From positions 10,114,495 to 10,178,494 of the forward strand of contig JAJEKV010000050.1 of the NCBI GenBank assembly GCA_021234155.1: DNA of 64,000 nucleotides, read 5' to 3'. Positions 35,201 to 46,176 of this stretch are shown piece by piece; the stretch's first letter is position 1, and every line of letters starts with the position of its first letter. The stretch comes from Isoetes taiwanensis (taxonomy: Eukaryota; Streptophyta; Lycopodiopsida; Isoetales; Isoetaceae). The notes under the pieces were generated by a model. It searched no databases, was not told the origin of the DNA, and worked only from the letters and a program-made list of their open reading frames with translations. Both the position numbers and the translations under genes were made by a program.

Positions 35201-36418
35201 GAAGATCTTGGAACTTCGAAAAGAGCGGTTCCCCGGGAGCAAAGAGCTTGAAGTGTAGGAAATTTGGGGCAGCCATAGCAAAGAGCTTTGAAAAGAAGAA
35301 CGGTGATGCAAAGGCGAGAATGGAGAACGGAGGACGGAAGACGCAGAAGCAAAAAAGGTTTAAAAGCGTAAAATGGAGGCGAAGAGGGGGGCATGATGAG
35401 GGCAAAACAACAACCTTGATGGTGCCAGTGTCGATAGATGCTAAGGAGGCGATTGAGAGGCAAAATTTGGCTAAGTCCCCAAAACGGTAAAAGGGAGAAG
35501 CAAAGGAACGGTGGAGATGAGGCGTGAGAGAATGATCGGATGGGACAGGGTGGGCCTGGCGACATTAATGGTTGACGGGCATGAAAAGAAGAAATGGCAT
35601 TTAATGCGGCAACTTCGAAGTGGGATATCATTAAAACGAATGTGTCGAGAAGGTACCATGGCTAGATATCGGCGGGAGAAAAGATTCTCATTTTAGAAAA
35701 ACCTTGCATTACAAACACGTTGGCGATTTTTTTTTGATTGGTCCACGTCGACAAGGAGTTCCTCGGTTGGCTATATAAGGCGAACCGGAGTGAAGCAAAG
35801 ACATCCATGGCGCCGGTATGTTCCAACTGCTGGTTTGCATGACAAATGCACTATGCCTTCCAAAAGCCACGGAGTGGATTACTTGTAAAATGGGTATGCT
35901 CGGACCTCTCGGCGGTGCCACAATCGTCGTGGCATTGCCATGGGCGAGTGGTGTGCGGCATGGCCAGAACATGCCGATCCCCATACCAGCGGGATGGAGG
36001 TGATTCTGCACTGTATTTGGGACCGACCGAAACAACGGTACCACATCCTGCGTATTACCTGCTCTCCGAACCGAGTAGAGGGTGTTCTCCTTAGGACTTA
36101 GTAGATAGGGCTCGAGCCGTTTTTGTAAATAGGGCATTTGCCCATAAGCGGAAAATAGCTTGGGCTCTGCCCACATTTTGTAAAATTCCACCTATATAAT
36201 ATAAATATGCCGCCCTTTGGTTTAGTCACTATCTCATTGTGTTTGTGTCCCGGAACGAGCATCTGTTTGTTGAGTTTCACTTTACGTGGTATGAAATGTT
36301 TTGGGCGAAAGCCATTAACCCGATGTAGGTAATGGAGTTCCATCTAACTTAGCCGGTGAAAAATTTGGGTTGCACCACTTGAACAATTTGATAAGGGGCC
36401 AAGCCATGAAACTTAAGC
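32297..36418 (-). pseudogene. Extra coding region between integrase and 3' LTR
   Basis: About 4.1 kb of minus-strand coding-like sequence follows integrase where many elements have only a short leader. In order it shows FFDAHFSRKQFVGPNCEVEC (35.2 kb), KDLISEVFHIP (35.0 kb), a Gln/Ser/Pro-rich stretch and a 100-residue coiled coil with QLQDKHEVFLQAREDLKAAQ in the clean 230-codon frame 34042-34734, then LEGYVTIALNLPVDFLFLPL (33.7 kb). The first part loosely resembles the 'putative plant transposon protein' domain found in extra ORFs of plant gypsy elements. I recall this from the family only and could not check. Frameshifts interrupt it several times. Confidence 0.6.
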
Positions 36419-37430
36419 TTACAGGAAAATTTTTTTTGTACCGAAATCATAAAGAAGAACCAAATCTCCTTCTTTGAATGTTTTTGTCTTTATCATGTAA
36501 TGCAATTTTTGCAAGCTGTTGTCCATGAAGAACACGAATATAAGCATCCCTTCTAAGTTCATCCAAGCTGTTCCAATTGATAAACCCTTTCTTTGAGTCA
36601 AAGGCGGATTATGGGCTGTAGCTAGTTGAAAACGGAGAGTTGGGAGAATGTACTCAAAAGGCATGAGCTTCTTGACCATAAACCAATTTGAAAGGAGTGT
36701 GACCAGTGGCGATTTTTGGAAACAAGTATTGTAAGCCCAAAGAACAGTAGGAAGTTTGTTTTGCGGTCGGTCAAGCGTCACAAATTTTCTTGAGAATGGT
36801 GACCCAGTTTTGTTGGTGCTTTCAGCCAAAACCGTTCCCCGAGGATAGTAAGGTGTGCTCTTGTGATGATGTATCGATGAATAATCCGTCGGCTCCTTGA
36901 TGGTATGATTGATAAAATGGACACCACGATCACTGACCAGCTCCGTGGGGCAGCGAATCAGCGTGATAATTTGTTGATAGATGACCTTGGTACGTGCTTG
37001 CCGCGGTGTTGTGCAGAAGTGCACAAGCTTCCGCCCATTTGGTAAGCGTAGTCGGTGAGAACCGGAATGCCAACGCACGGGTGTGCTGCGTGCAGGAGGA
37101 TCGATGGGTCCCACAAAATCCATTCCCCATTTCTTTGAAGGGAAGTGGCGTGGCGACCCGTGTCAAGGAAGAGCGTCCCCGGGCCGTGGGCGTCCCACCG
37201 CGGCCAGGCAAGCATCACCGCGTCTTGGCGTGGGGCGTGGCGTCTTTGAAGCGTGGGCCAAAATAACCAGCAAGAAGGATTTTGCGTGCGTGGTGTCACC
37301 ATGAAAATGACCACCAAGGCCTTTCATGGGCTTCTCGAACAATATCACGGGACCTCGCGAGGGAGAACCGGCGTCGAGAAGGGCGGTATCCTTACCCTTT
37401 TTGTAAAGATGGCCTGCAACCATGGTGTAG
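36419..37430 (-). pseudogene. Integrase of the LTR element
   Basis: A zinc-binding-like segment near 37330 (GLGGHFHGDTTHAKSFLL) leads into the catalytic core: MDFVGPIDPP, TKWAEACALLH, ELVSDRGVHFINHTI with the second Asp, and STPYYPRGTVLAESTNKT with the Glu. The tail KTFKEGDLVLLYDFG is the usual C-terminal block. The frame from about 37123 to 36419 is open for 234 codons if minor shifts are allowed, while the N-terminal zinc region is in other frames. Confidence 0.85.
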
Positions 37431-37439
37431 TCAGGACCT

Positions 37440-38770
37440 CCGCGGAGAAATTGATGTCGTCGGGATTATTAAAAAGCGGCGAGAGGCATGGCGTCCTCTG
37501 GTGGAAGAGCGCCTGTGAGGAGATCTTTTGCTGAAAGTCATGGAACCAATGTGGTGTTGCCCGTGACCAGAAAGAGTTGGCGTCGGGGAAAAAGCGTCTA
37601 AAGACTCGGTGGAGGATCATCCGTGTGGATCGTGAAGATAATCCAGACAACATGAGATTTGCACCGCCTTGTGAACAATTTCAAAAGGTGCAAATTCTTC
37701 TGAAGGAGGACCAACGAGCAATGCGGCCCGTGGGCGTGGATTTGTTGATCAAATAAAGAAGTGCTTGGTGGTCAACAAAAGAATTTGATCTGACGCCCAA
37801 AAGATAGTGGCCAGGCGTTGGACCTGAGAAAATTAAACCCAAGGCTTCCGCGCTCGTGGCGAGTAGTTCGCTTCAATGATTGAGTTTCAGTGAGTATCGT
37901 TTTAGTTTGTCGATTAATGCGCATCATATTCTTGAAAGAACAGCTCCAATAGCAAGCCGAGACATCTACATGGGCGTGAAAGGGCTTGTCCCATTGAGGA
38001 GGAACAAGAACGGGGGCCTGAGTAAGCAAGAGCTTCAAGCTGTTGGAAGCGACATCGGCTGGGAATTCCAAGCCCGGTGGATTCATCACCCGTGAGTTTA
38101 TGAATGGGATCTGCAATGGTGCAAGTCCGGGAATGAAGGTAGAGTAATAATTGACCTTACCGGGGAAAGAGCGTGTCTCCCTTGATATTGGCTGGTGCTT
38201 GAGCCTTGAGCACACAACTGATTTTGGCGGGATCCATGGTGATACACCGCTTTCGACTCGTGTCCCTAATAGAACACACGAAGTGGCCTTAAAGGTGCAT
38301 TTCTCACGGATTGAGACTAATCTTTGGACTCATCACATTTCTGAAAGCGAGTTCCAATTTATCCAAATGGTCAATACATGGGCGTAGGCGAGAGAAGTCA
38401 TCTTGAAAATTTGTAGAAGGGATTTTCCTTCATAAAATCATGAAACAGCGAGAGCATGATCGTTGAAGCGTGGATGGAGAGTTTGATAATCCAAAGGAAC
38501 CACCTTGTAGGCAAAAAGTGCCCCAGGGGTGGTGAAAGTAGTCTTGAGTTGATCAGATTCTTTGATTGAGATCTGATTGTAGCGAAAAAACTATCCATGA
38601 AGGGTACATCTCATGTCCGACAACCTCTTCCGAACACAGTGCGTGAAGGGAAGTGGAAAATGATCACGCTCCGTGGCGATTGAGTTTTGGTGAGTCCGCA
38701 GCCTTGCGGATCTTACCATTGTGTTTGAATGCAATGGCGATGGGGCTCACCCATTCAAAATGTTTGACCT
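37440..38770 (-). pseudogene. Reverse transcriptase and RNase H of the LTR element
   Basis: RT motifs read FRYNQISIKESDQLKTTFTT near 38560 and a DDFSRLRPCIDHLDKLELAF block near 38390, where the usual Tyr-x-Asp-Asp is Phe-Gln-Asp-Asp. RNase H follows: FPGKVNYYSTFIPGLAPLQ (38.15 kb), KPFHAHVDVSACYWS (the first Asp as VDVS, 37.98 kb), and VDHQALLYLINKSTP (37.75 kb). At least four frame changes are needed to read through. Confidence 0.8.
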
Positions 38771-40040
38771 CATAGATCAAACTGCGGCAAGGAGTTTGTC
38801 AATTTCCGCCTTGGCCGATCCGCGGTAGTGGGGTTGGCCGGTACTATCGTTGCTATCACGGGGCGTGCATCAGATTTGGTAGGAATGGTGAGTTCCCCAA
38901 AGGTTTTGTTGATTCCCGAAGGTCTCTGGCGCTCTAGGCGAAAATGTGTTTGAACTTTTTGAAGGGCGTGATGGCCTGGGCGATAGGGTGTCGGAAGATT
39001 TAAAGCAATCTTGGAATGATTGTTGCCGGCGTCCACAATCTCAACTTGAGTCTGAATATGTGGGATAACTTCCATGTCTTGGACAATATGACGGGAGGTT
39101 GTAACATGGCGGGATCGTGGCACTCGCGTGGTGAAAAAAAGGTTCTTGAGTTTCATCAGCGAGAGGTTGCTTCATGACAAGCGTGTACATCTCAAAGGAG
39201 GCTGCGGGGAGGTTCAGCATCTGAAAAGTGATCAACCAACGTTGGATTGATTGCAGGAGCCAGGTAAGGGTCAAACAAAGCAGCCTGACTGGTCGATCAA
39301 GAATCATTTCTCCCCAAGGATCAGCATATTGAGGGGTAGGATGGCGAGGGGACTTCCACGAAGGTGGAGCACGAACATGATAGAATGCAGGCGGGCTCGG
39401 GAATGGGGTGTGGGAGAGAGGGTTCAGCATGGTCAGCGGAAATGATCTTGCATGTTTCCAAGTCCATGGTGGCATTGAGGTGACCATCGGTGATGACTAA
39501 GCGATCCGTGGCCCGGTAATGGATACTCTTGGCTGGCGGAGAAAAGACTTACGACCAACATTTCATAATCACACGGATCTTCTCGGCCTTCCAAACACCA
39601 AATTCCAAGGGGAATCGGAGATCACCAATGTTGATGTGAAGAAGAGGCGTGGCGCCTTGAGGTCGCGTGATATGGCCATTAGCCAATTTGATGTCATATG
39701 GGGCACGATAGAGTTGTTTGATGCCCATTTGTTTTGCGGAGTTTATCCGTGATGAGATTGACAGCTACCTCCGTCAATTTGAACATGATTGACTTGTTGA
39801 TTGCCCACCGTGGCATGTACCGTGGGTGTAGAGGTAGCAACAGCCCCAAAAAAGCGGTCGGGGAGTGGTAACTGGTCCTTGAGGCGTAAGGCGAATTTCA
39901 AAATTGTTGCCAAACTTAAGGAATTTTGATTTTTGCTAGCTCCTCTTGGAGTTCGAGGCACATGAGAAAAAGGATCTGCTTTGGATCCACGGTGGCCAGT
40001 CGCGTGGTAGCGAAGCAACAACTTCTTTGAGTAGGTCAAC
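38771..40040 (-). pseudogene. Aspartic protease and linker of the LTR element
   Basis: The text VGNQQVNHVQIDGGSCQS at about 39745-39800 fits a retroviral-type protease active site with an Asp-Gly-Gly-Ser core, as seen in some plant gypsy elements in place of Asp-Thr-Gly. The stretch 38770-39740 is coding-like (for example TQVEIVDAGNNHSKIALNLP) and links protease to RT. Confidence 0.6.
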
Positions 40041-40217
40041 CTCGGCCCGAAATATTGGGATATGTCTGAGGCGTGGAGGTTGAGATGTGGAAGGTGGATC
40101 TTGTCGTTGTTGAGCTCACGGTGGTGGCATGAACATTAGCCAGCGTGCGGCCTTGGCGGCTGCATGAGGTTCAAAATGCTTTGGCGAACTTTAGGCATGA
40201 CATGCGGCATGAGTTTC

Positions 40218-42150
40218 TCAAGTCGGTGCAAAGTGAACCTTTTTTTCCTCTTCATGAGGAATGGTGTCGACTGCAAAAGCAGGTTGCGTGCCATTAGGAA
40301 TAATGGTTAAGGGGCGTGACGCCCTGGTCTGGCGTGAAACCAAACCAACCCAATTTGACGGCTTTGACTGGAGGATTAAGAGCACGAAAAATTTCTTCCA
40401 CGTGCTTGTTGATCCATCGAGGTTGATTGGCGGGAAACTGGTTGATAAGCGTGATTCTTTGGGCGTCGCGAGGTGGCTTCCAAGAAACGGGGCCGGGCCT
40501 TGTTTGCCGTTGGCAATCCGAGTTAATAAGCCGTGAGGCGGACCGATGTGGTCTGATTGGTGCCGGAAGTCGCACGAACTTGTGGAAGTTGAGGACACGC
40601 CGTGGTGGTGTGACCCCATTCTTGACATGATAACAACACCGCTTTAGAAGGGTCAAAAGGAGGACGTGTGTTGGGTCCCCGTTGTTGCTCCTGTTGCTGA
40701 TAGAGTTGATTGGGTTGCGCCTGCTGTGGTGGCTGCTGATATTGCGATTGTTGCTGAGGTGTTGTTTGCACTTGATAAACCAGTTTGTTGCGGAAAGGTG
40801 TAGGATGAGTGCGAGTGCACTCTTCCGTGGCATGATTGCACATGTTGCATCTTTTACAATGAGGCGGGCCATTGGTGGAGTTGCACTCATTACGCCAAGT
40901 GGCCTTGATATTTGCGCGATATGGCACCCGTGATCCGATCTGGCGGCTAGGATTTGCGTGTTGAGGTTGGACAAAGCCCGGTCTGTGGAACCATGACGGG
41001 GTGGAATGAAAGGGAGCTCCCCGAAGAGCCACGCCACGGGAGGAAACATTGACTAAGTGATTGACAAGGTCGATATGCTGCACTCCAAAGTCTTGGTATG
41101 GGTATTCCGTCATGAGTCGGATAATTTGGAGGAAGTCCTTGGAGAAACCAGACCAAGATCCGGCTCACGGGTTGGGTACTCCTTGAGTTTCTTTGGCGAG
41201 AATGTGAAGTCGATCACAAAATCCCTGGCGCAGACTCCGTGGGCTCTTGTTGAAGGTCATTAAGTTGTTTGAGATGAAGTTGATCATCATCCGTGGTCCC
41301 ATAGTGAGAAAGAAAAGTTCTCTCATTTCTGACCAATCTTGTTTCCAGTGGCTTTTGTTGGACATGAGCCATTGATGAGGAGCCACGATGTGGTGGAAAA
41401 AAGATGTGGAATTTCAGTTGAGGTTGCGCATGACCATTTAGGACAGCCCGAGCCTCAAATTCTTCCATGTGGGCCTGAGCACTTTGGTCTAAGGGTTTGC
41501 CTTTAGGTGTTGCCAAAGGTAGGATAAGTCAGCTTAAAAGGTCCCCAAAGGTAGAGGTGAAAGTGCTTGGCTGGACCCAATGAAACTGGATAGGGATTAT
41601 ATTGAGGTGGAGTTGGTGGTGGCATGGTGCACGAAGGACCCCGATGGCGGGGGACTATCGGGGAGGTACCAAGGTGCCCGAGCATTGGTTTTGAGGTCGG
41701 TGGGTTGTAAACAGGGAAGAGCGGTGGTAAAGGTGGGGAAGGGAAATTCACGGGGGAGGTGCAAAAGAGACACATGTGGATATCCCCGCCACCCGGAGAT
41801 GATGGTTGTGAAGGCAGGGCGTATGGCCGTAAGAATGATGGATGTAGGCATGTTCGGGGGTATGAAAGTGGGGTTGAGAAGGTTGAGCCTTGATATAGTG
41901 ATGAGAGGGATGGAGGCCGTGAGCATTGTTTGCACGCTTGAGGCGGGGAATTTGGCGAGACATGACACGAGGGGTGGGTGGCGCCGACTGAGCCCTAGAC
42001 CGAATGTGGCCTCCCTCAATGTCATAAGCAGATCCATACATATCACGAACAACTTCCCGTCGCTGATGACGCTCCAAGCGAGACGCCATCTGGGAAAGAA
42101 GTTCTTCAGGCGTGAAGTTTCGGACGGAACATTAGCGTGTGAAAGGAAAA
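40218..42150 (-). pseudogene. Gag of the LTR element with zinc knuckles
   Basis: The Gag N-terminus begins near 42089 (MASRLERHQRREVVRDMYGS). Middle parts are at 41214-41516, and the nucleocapsid at 40523-41113 carries CKRCNMCNHATEEC, a perfect CCHC knuckle (Cys-x2-Cys-x4-His-x4-Cys). A second knuckle, CQEWGHTTTAC, has lost its first Cys. A Gln/Pro-rich linker separates them. Several open plus-strand frames here are antisense shadows. Confidence 0.8.
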
Positions 42151-42175
42151 GCGAATCAGACCGGCGCGGCGGCGG

Positions 42176-42766
42176 TGTTTTGGGGTGCAGGTTCGGGAGC
42201 ATCTGCAAAGGCGCCCTCTGTGAGGACGAGGATCCTAACGGGAGAATCCGGACTATGTCCTGTTGATTTGCAAGAAGAGAACAAAAAGAAGAAAAAGCGA
42301 ACAAAGAGAACAATGAGAGGAAAATGATAAGCTTCCTTGATATCAATGATGAACATACATGAGCTCTCTGTCAATCGAGAGAAAATCAAGTGAGACAAGA
42401 CTCAAAACTCATCTGGAAAACTCATGTACTAGCTCTGCACTCATATATATAGTACAATGGCCTTTGGCCCAATATAGACACTGGATCGATCTGGTGTACT
42501 CCTGGAAGGAGGCGATTCTTGAGGAATCTTGGTGCCTCTTGAAGTGCCTAGAATCCGCATCGCCGATGCGGTGGCGGTGGCGGGTCAGCCCTTGCGGCGG
42601 CGCTACTGTTGACAGACGCGGGCTTTGACTTTTATTTGCGTGTGGTGCTTAACTTGTTGTCTTCTACAGCCTTTGATGGTGAATCGTGGTCTGATTGTGG
42701 ATCCTTATTCTTGACCTGGTCCGTCGTATGCATGAATAGTCCCGTACAGGAGGCCTGGGACTAACA
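42176..42766 (-). repeat. 5' LTR
   Basis: Partner of 31708-32284, with shared blocks such as ATGATAAGCTTCCTTGATAT and TACAATGGCCTTTGGCCC. On the minus strand the bases after the LTR end (about 42150-42175) are CG-rich and do not give an intact tRNA primer site, so the PBS is lost or miscalled. Confidence 0.92.
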
Positions 42767-42771
42767 GAGCC

Positions 42772-43432
42772 ATTTTGTAAATTAAGAATACCTCGGTTCT
42801 TAAACCGGCAATTTTGCATATTAGAGGAATTCTTATTTGTGAGGGGGCTGAATCATAAAGTCTTTTACGTATTATCTACCTCTTCTAGTCCCTAGTTGTG
42901 TGCGTCTTTGATAGTTTGTCGCCCGGTTGATGAGAGCATTTTTTTTTACATTTACGTTTTTCTTTGATAATAGCGCATTGATGTTGTCCAATTCGATCCT
43001 TTGTTTGGAGCAATGGCTATGACATATTGAGTTTTCTTCTGGGCATATCATTCTTTTAAGTGCTATTGGTTTGTCTTTTGAATTTTTGTGTCTGTGTTGC
43101 AATCTAGTTTTGTATTGCAGATGCCAAAAAATGAAGCTTTGCTATATTACAAAAGCTTTTGTAATCTTGAATGAAATTCAGAAAATTGTATTGGTGCTTT
43201 ATTTCATGCATTTGTAGAAGTTATCACGCTTGAGCTTAGGTTCTTCAGTTTTGAGAAGCTCACCAACATTCTTACTTAGTTCTTGCAGTGTTTTTCTTGT
43301 TCCTGATAATTTTTTTCCTTTGATCTCTTGTTGCATAAAGGGTTCAATCTTGGATAGTTCTTTTGCAATTTGTTACTAATCCCTTTCTGTTTGGATTTTA
43401 GAATTGCTCAAAAAAAAATTTTCTAAGGAATT
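42772..43432 (+). repeat. Host segmental duplication, copy 1, block B
   Basis: Matches 46452-47088 with few changes, for example GATGCCAAAAAATGAAGCTT and CTTGTTCCTGATAATTTTTT. It was joined to block C before the LTR element inserted. Confidence 0.9.
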
Positions 43433-43890
43433 TGGCTTTTGAATTGCTCAATTTTGATTGTGCTCGATCTAATTTATCATAAAAACACATGGTAAAATTG
43501 TGGGTCCAAATGCAGCGCTGGCTGGAGCAGCCGGGAGCTCTTCCTGCGGTGGAGCTCAGATCTTATGGCATTTTTCAAGTAGTTTGTAGATCCGTTGGAC
43601 TTCTTTGTTCTTCATCAGCTTCACTGAGGTAATAACAAGCCACTGCTTCGAATTCCCTTCCACCTCTCGATTTGGCACTTGCAGAACACGTTACTCCAGA
43701 TGCCAAAATGGAGTTTTCCGTTTCATCTCAAAGCGTATTTGTAGTCACGATTTCCACACATTTTGAATGCTTGCAGATATTTGGTTCAAGATGCGTTGTG
43801 CTTCGGCTCTCTCTTCAGCTTTTCTTCAAGCTGTTGAGTTTGCTTTCGTCGGATTTTTGGTCAGTGGAGTCTAACCCAGGTAAGAATATG
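43433..43890 (+). repeat. Host segmental duplication, copy 2, block A
   Basis: Repeats 30990-31440 in the same orientation, ending GGTAAGAA, where the SINE-like array begins. Confidence 0.9.
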
Positions 43891-46176
43891 TAGCAAAATA
43901 ACAGGGGGTTCCAGGGTAATTCTTGAAACCATAGACCATATCCCTAAAACAATTCAATGGGTTATTATAAAAAAAAACATAGATTTAAGATAAAAAATAA
44001 TCACATTAGCTCACTAGTTAGATTGGTTAAAGTAGTCTTATTAGGACATTGAGTTATTTTAGTAGAGGTTGAATCCCCATTTTTCATATTCTAAAAGCTT
44101 AAATGAAACCATTATAGAGGCACGATATACCATCAAAACCTTAGGCAAACTTCAGATTCGACATCTTAAAAATCATAGGCGCCCCAATCATTGGAAGCGA
44201 GAGGTGTCGGAGGCTCCAACATACGATGCGGGCGTGGGGATTGACATCCGGCGACTATGGTAGTCCGGGGTGCACCTCGTTTAGAATATGTAGCAAAATA
44301 GCGAGGGGTTCGGGGTAATTCTTGAAACCATAGACCATATCCCTAAAACAATTCAATGGGTTATTATAAAAAAAAACATAGATTTAAGATAAAAAATAAT
44401 CACATTAGCTCACTAGTTAGATTGGTTAAAGTAGTCTTATTAGGACATTGAGTTATTTTAGTAGAGGTTCGAATCCCCGTATTTCATATTCTAAAAGCTT
44501 AAATGAAACCGTATAGAGGCACGATATACCATCAAAACCTTAGGCAAACTTCGTATTCGACATCTTAAAATCATAGGCGTCCCCAATCATTGGAAACGAG
44601 AGGTGTCCAGAGGCTCCAACATACGATCAGGCCGTTAGGATTGACTTGGATCCGACGACCATGGTAGTCCAGTGGTGCACCTCGTTTAGAATATGTAGCA
44701 AAATAACAGGGGGTTCGAGGGGTAATTCTTGGAAACCATAGACCATATCCTAAAAACAATTCAATGGGTTATTATAAAAAAATAGATTTAAGATAAAAAT
44801 AATCACATTAGCTTACTAGTTAGATTGGTTAAAGTAGTCTTATTAGGACATTGAGTTATTTTAGTAGAGGTTCGAATCCCCATATTTCATATTCTAAAAG
44901 CTTAAATGAAACCGATATAGAGGCACGATATACCATCAAAACCTTAGGCAAACTTCGTATTCGACATCTTAAAAATCATAGGGCGTCCCCAATCATAATT
45001 GCATAGACCATATCCTAAAACAATTCAATGGGTTATTATAAAAAAAAACATAGATTTAAGATAAAAATAATCACATTAGCTCACTAGTTAGATTGGTTAA
45101 AGTAGTCTTATTAGGACATTGAGTTATTTTAGTAGAGGTTTAATCCCCTGTATTTCATATTCTAAAAGCTTAAATGAAACCATATAGAGGCACGATATAC
45201 CATCAAACCTTAGGGCAAACTCATTATTGACATCTTAAAATCATAGGCGTCCCCAATCATAATGGGCATAATAATCGAAAACGAGAGGTGTCGGAGACTC
45301 CAACATACGGTCTGGGGTCAGAGGATTGATGTGATCCTAATTTTACTATGGTAGTCGGTGCACCGTTTAGAATATGTAGCAAAAAAATAACGGGGTTTCG
45401 AGGGGTAATTCTTGAAACCATAGACCATATCCTAAAAACAATTCAATGGGTTATTATAAAAAAAAACATAGATTTAAGATAAAAATAATCACATTAGCTC
45501 ACTAGTTAGATTGGTTAAAGTAGTCTTATTAGGACATTGAGTTATTTTAGTAGAGGTTCAATCCCCCGTATTTCATATTCTAAAAGCTTAAATGAAACGA
45601 GATAGAGGCACGATATACCATCAAAACCTTAGGCAAACTTCATTATTCGACATCTTAAAATCATAGGCGTCCCCAATCATTGGAAACGAGAGGTGTCCGA
45701 GGCTCCAACATACGATGCGGGCGTTAGGATTGGCGAGATCCGACGACTATGGTAGTCCAGGGTGCACCTCGTTTAGAATATGTAGCAAAATAACAGGGGT
45801 TCGAGGGGTAATTCTTGAAACCATAGACCATATCCCTAAAACAATTCAATGGGTTATTATAAAAAAAACATAGATTTAAGATAAAAATAATCACATTAGC
45901 TCACTAGTTAGATTGGTTAAAGTAGTCTTATTAGGACATTGAGTTATTTTAGTAGAGGTTCAATCCCAGATTTCATATTCTAAAAGCTTAAATGAAACAG
46001 AGATAGAGGCACGATATACCATCAAAACCTTAGGCAAACTCGTATTCGACATCTTAAAATCATAGAAGCCCCCCAATCATTGGAAACGAGAGGTGTCGAG
46101 GCTCCAACATATGGACTGCAGGCGTAGGATTGATTGACGATTATGGTAGTCCAGTGCACCTCGTTTTAGAATATGT
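43891..46176 (+). repeat. Six-unit tandem array of the SINE-like repeat
   Basis: Units are about 43891-44290, 44291-44695, 44696-45000, 45001-45376, 45377-45782 and 45783-46176. Each full unit is about 400 bp and runs from TAGCAAAATAACAGGGG to GTTTAGAATATG. Unit 3 lacks its end and unit 4 its beginning, so they are joined at a deletion. AT-rich parts are nearly identical among units, while CG-containing words vary in every unit. The array replaces nothing: the host copy at 31434-31450 reads straight across its insertion point. Confidence 0.92.
44406..44476 (+). promoter_or_regulatory. Internal Pol III promoter boxes (unit 2)
   Basis: An A-box-like TAGCTCACTAG (44406-44416) and an exact B-box GGTTCGAATCC (44466-44476) are 49 bases apart, within the usual tRNA range. 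Unit 3 has an identical B-box at 44869-44879. Units 1, 4, 5 and 6 each have a one-to-two base lesion at the CG of the B-box. Whether any unit is transcribed is unknown. Confidence 0.6.

Larger units (their letters stand above)
31708..42766 (-). mobile_element. Ty3/gypsy-type LTR retrotransposon, 11.06 kb, decayed
   Basis: Two LTRs (31708-32284 and 42176-42766) start TGTTTTGGGG-like and end ACTAACA in plus orientation, and they enclose a minus-strand gag, protease, RT-RNase H, integrase, extra ORF order. A purine tract lies directly inside the left LTR, fixing it as the 3' LTR. Integrase after RNase H gives the Ty3/gypsy order. The insertion is confirmed by an empty site: the duplicated host segment at about 46446-46470 reads through without it. 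Many frameshifts mean it is not autonomous as written. The host flanks (CGATGT on the left, GAGCCAT on the right) give no clean target duplication. Confidence 0.92.

Noticed and set aside
35101-35490. 129-codon plus-strand open frame rich in Lys and Arg
   Set aside because: It is antisense to the extra coding region of the LTR element; its composition follows from the opposite strand.
41580-42266. 228-codon plus-strand open frame
   Set aside because: It is antisense to the gag region of the minus-strand LTR element and has no motif of its own.
44406-44476. A genuine tRNA gene
   Set aside because: A and B boxes are present, but I could not draw an acceptor stem and anticodon arm around them; a tRNA-derived repeat fits better.
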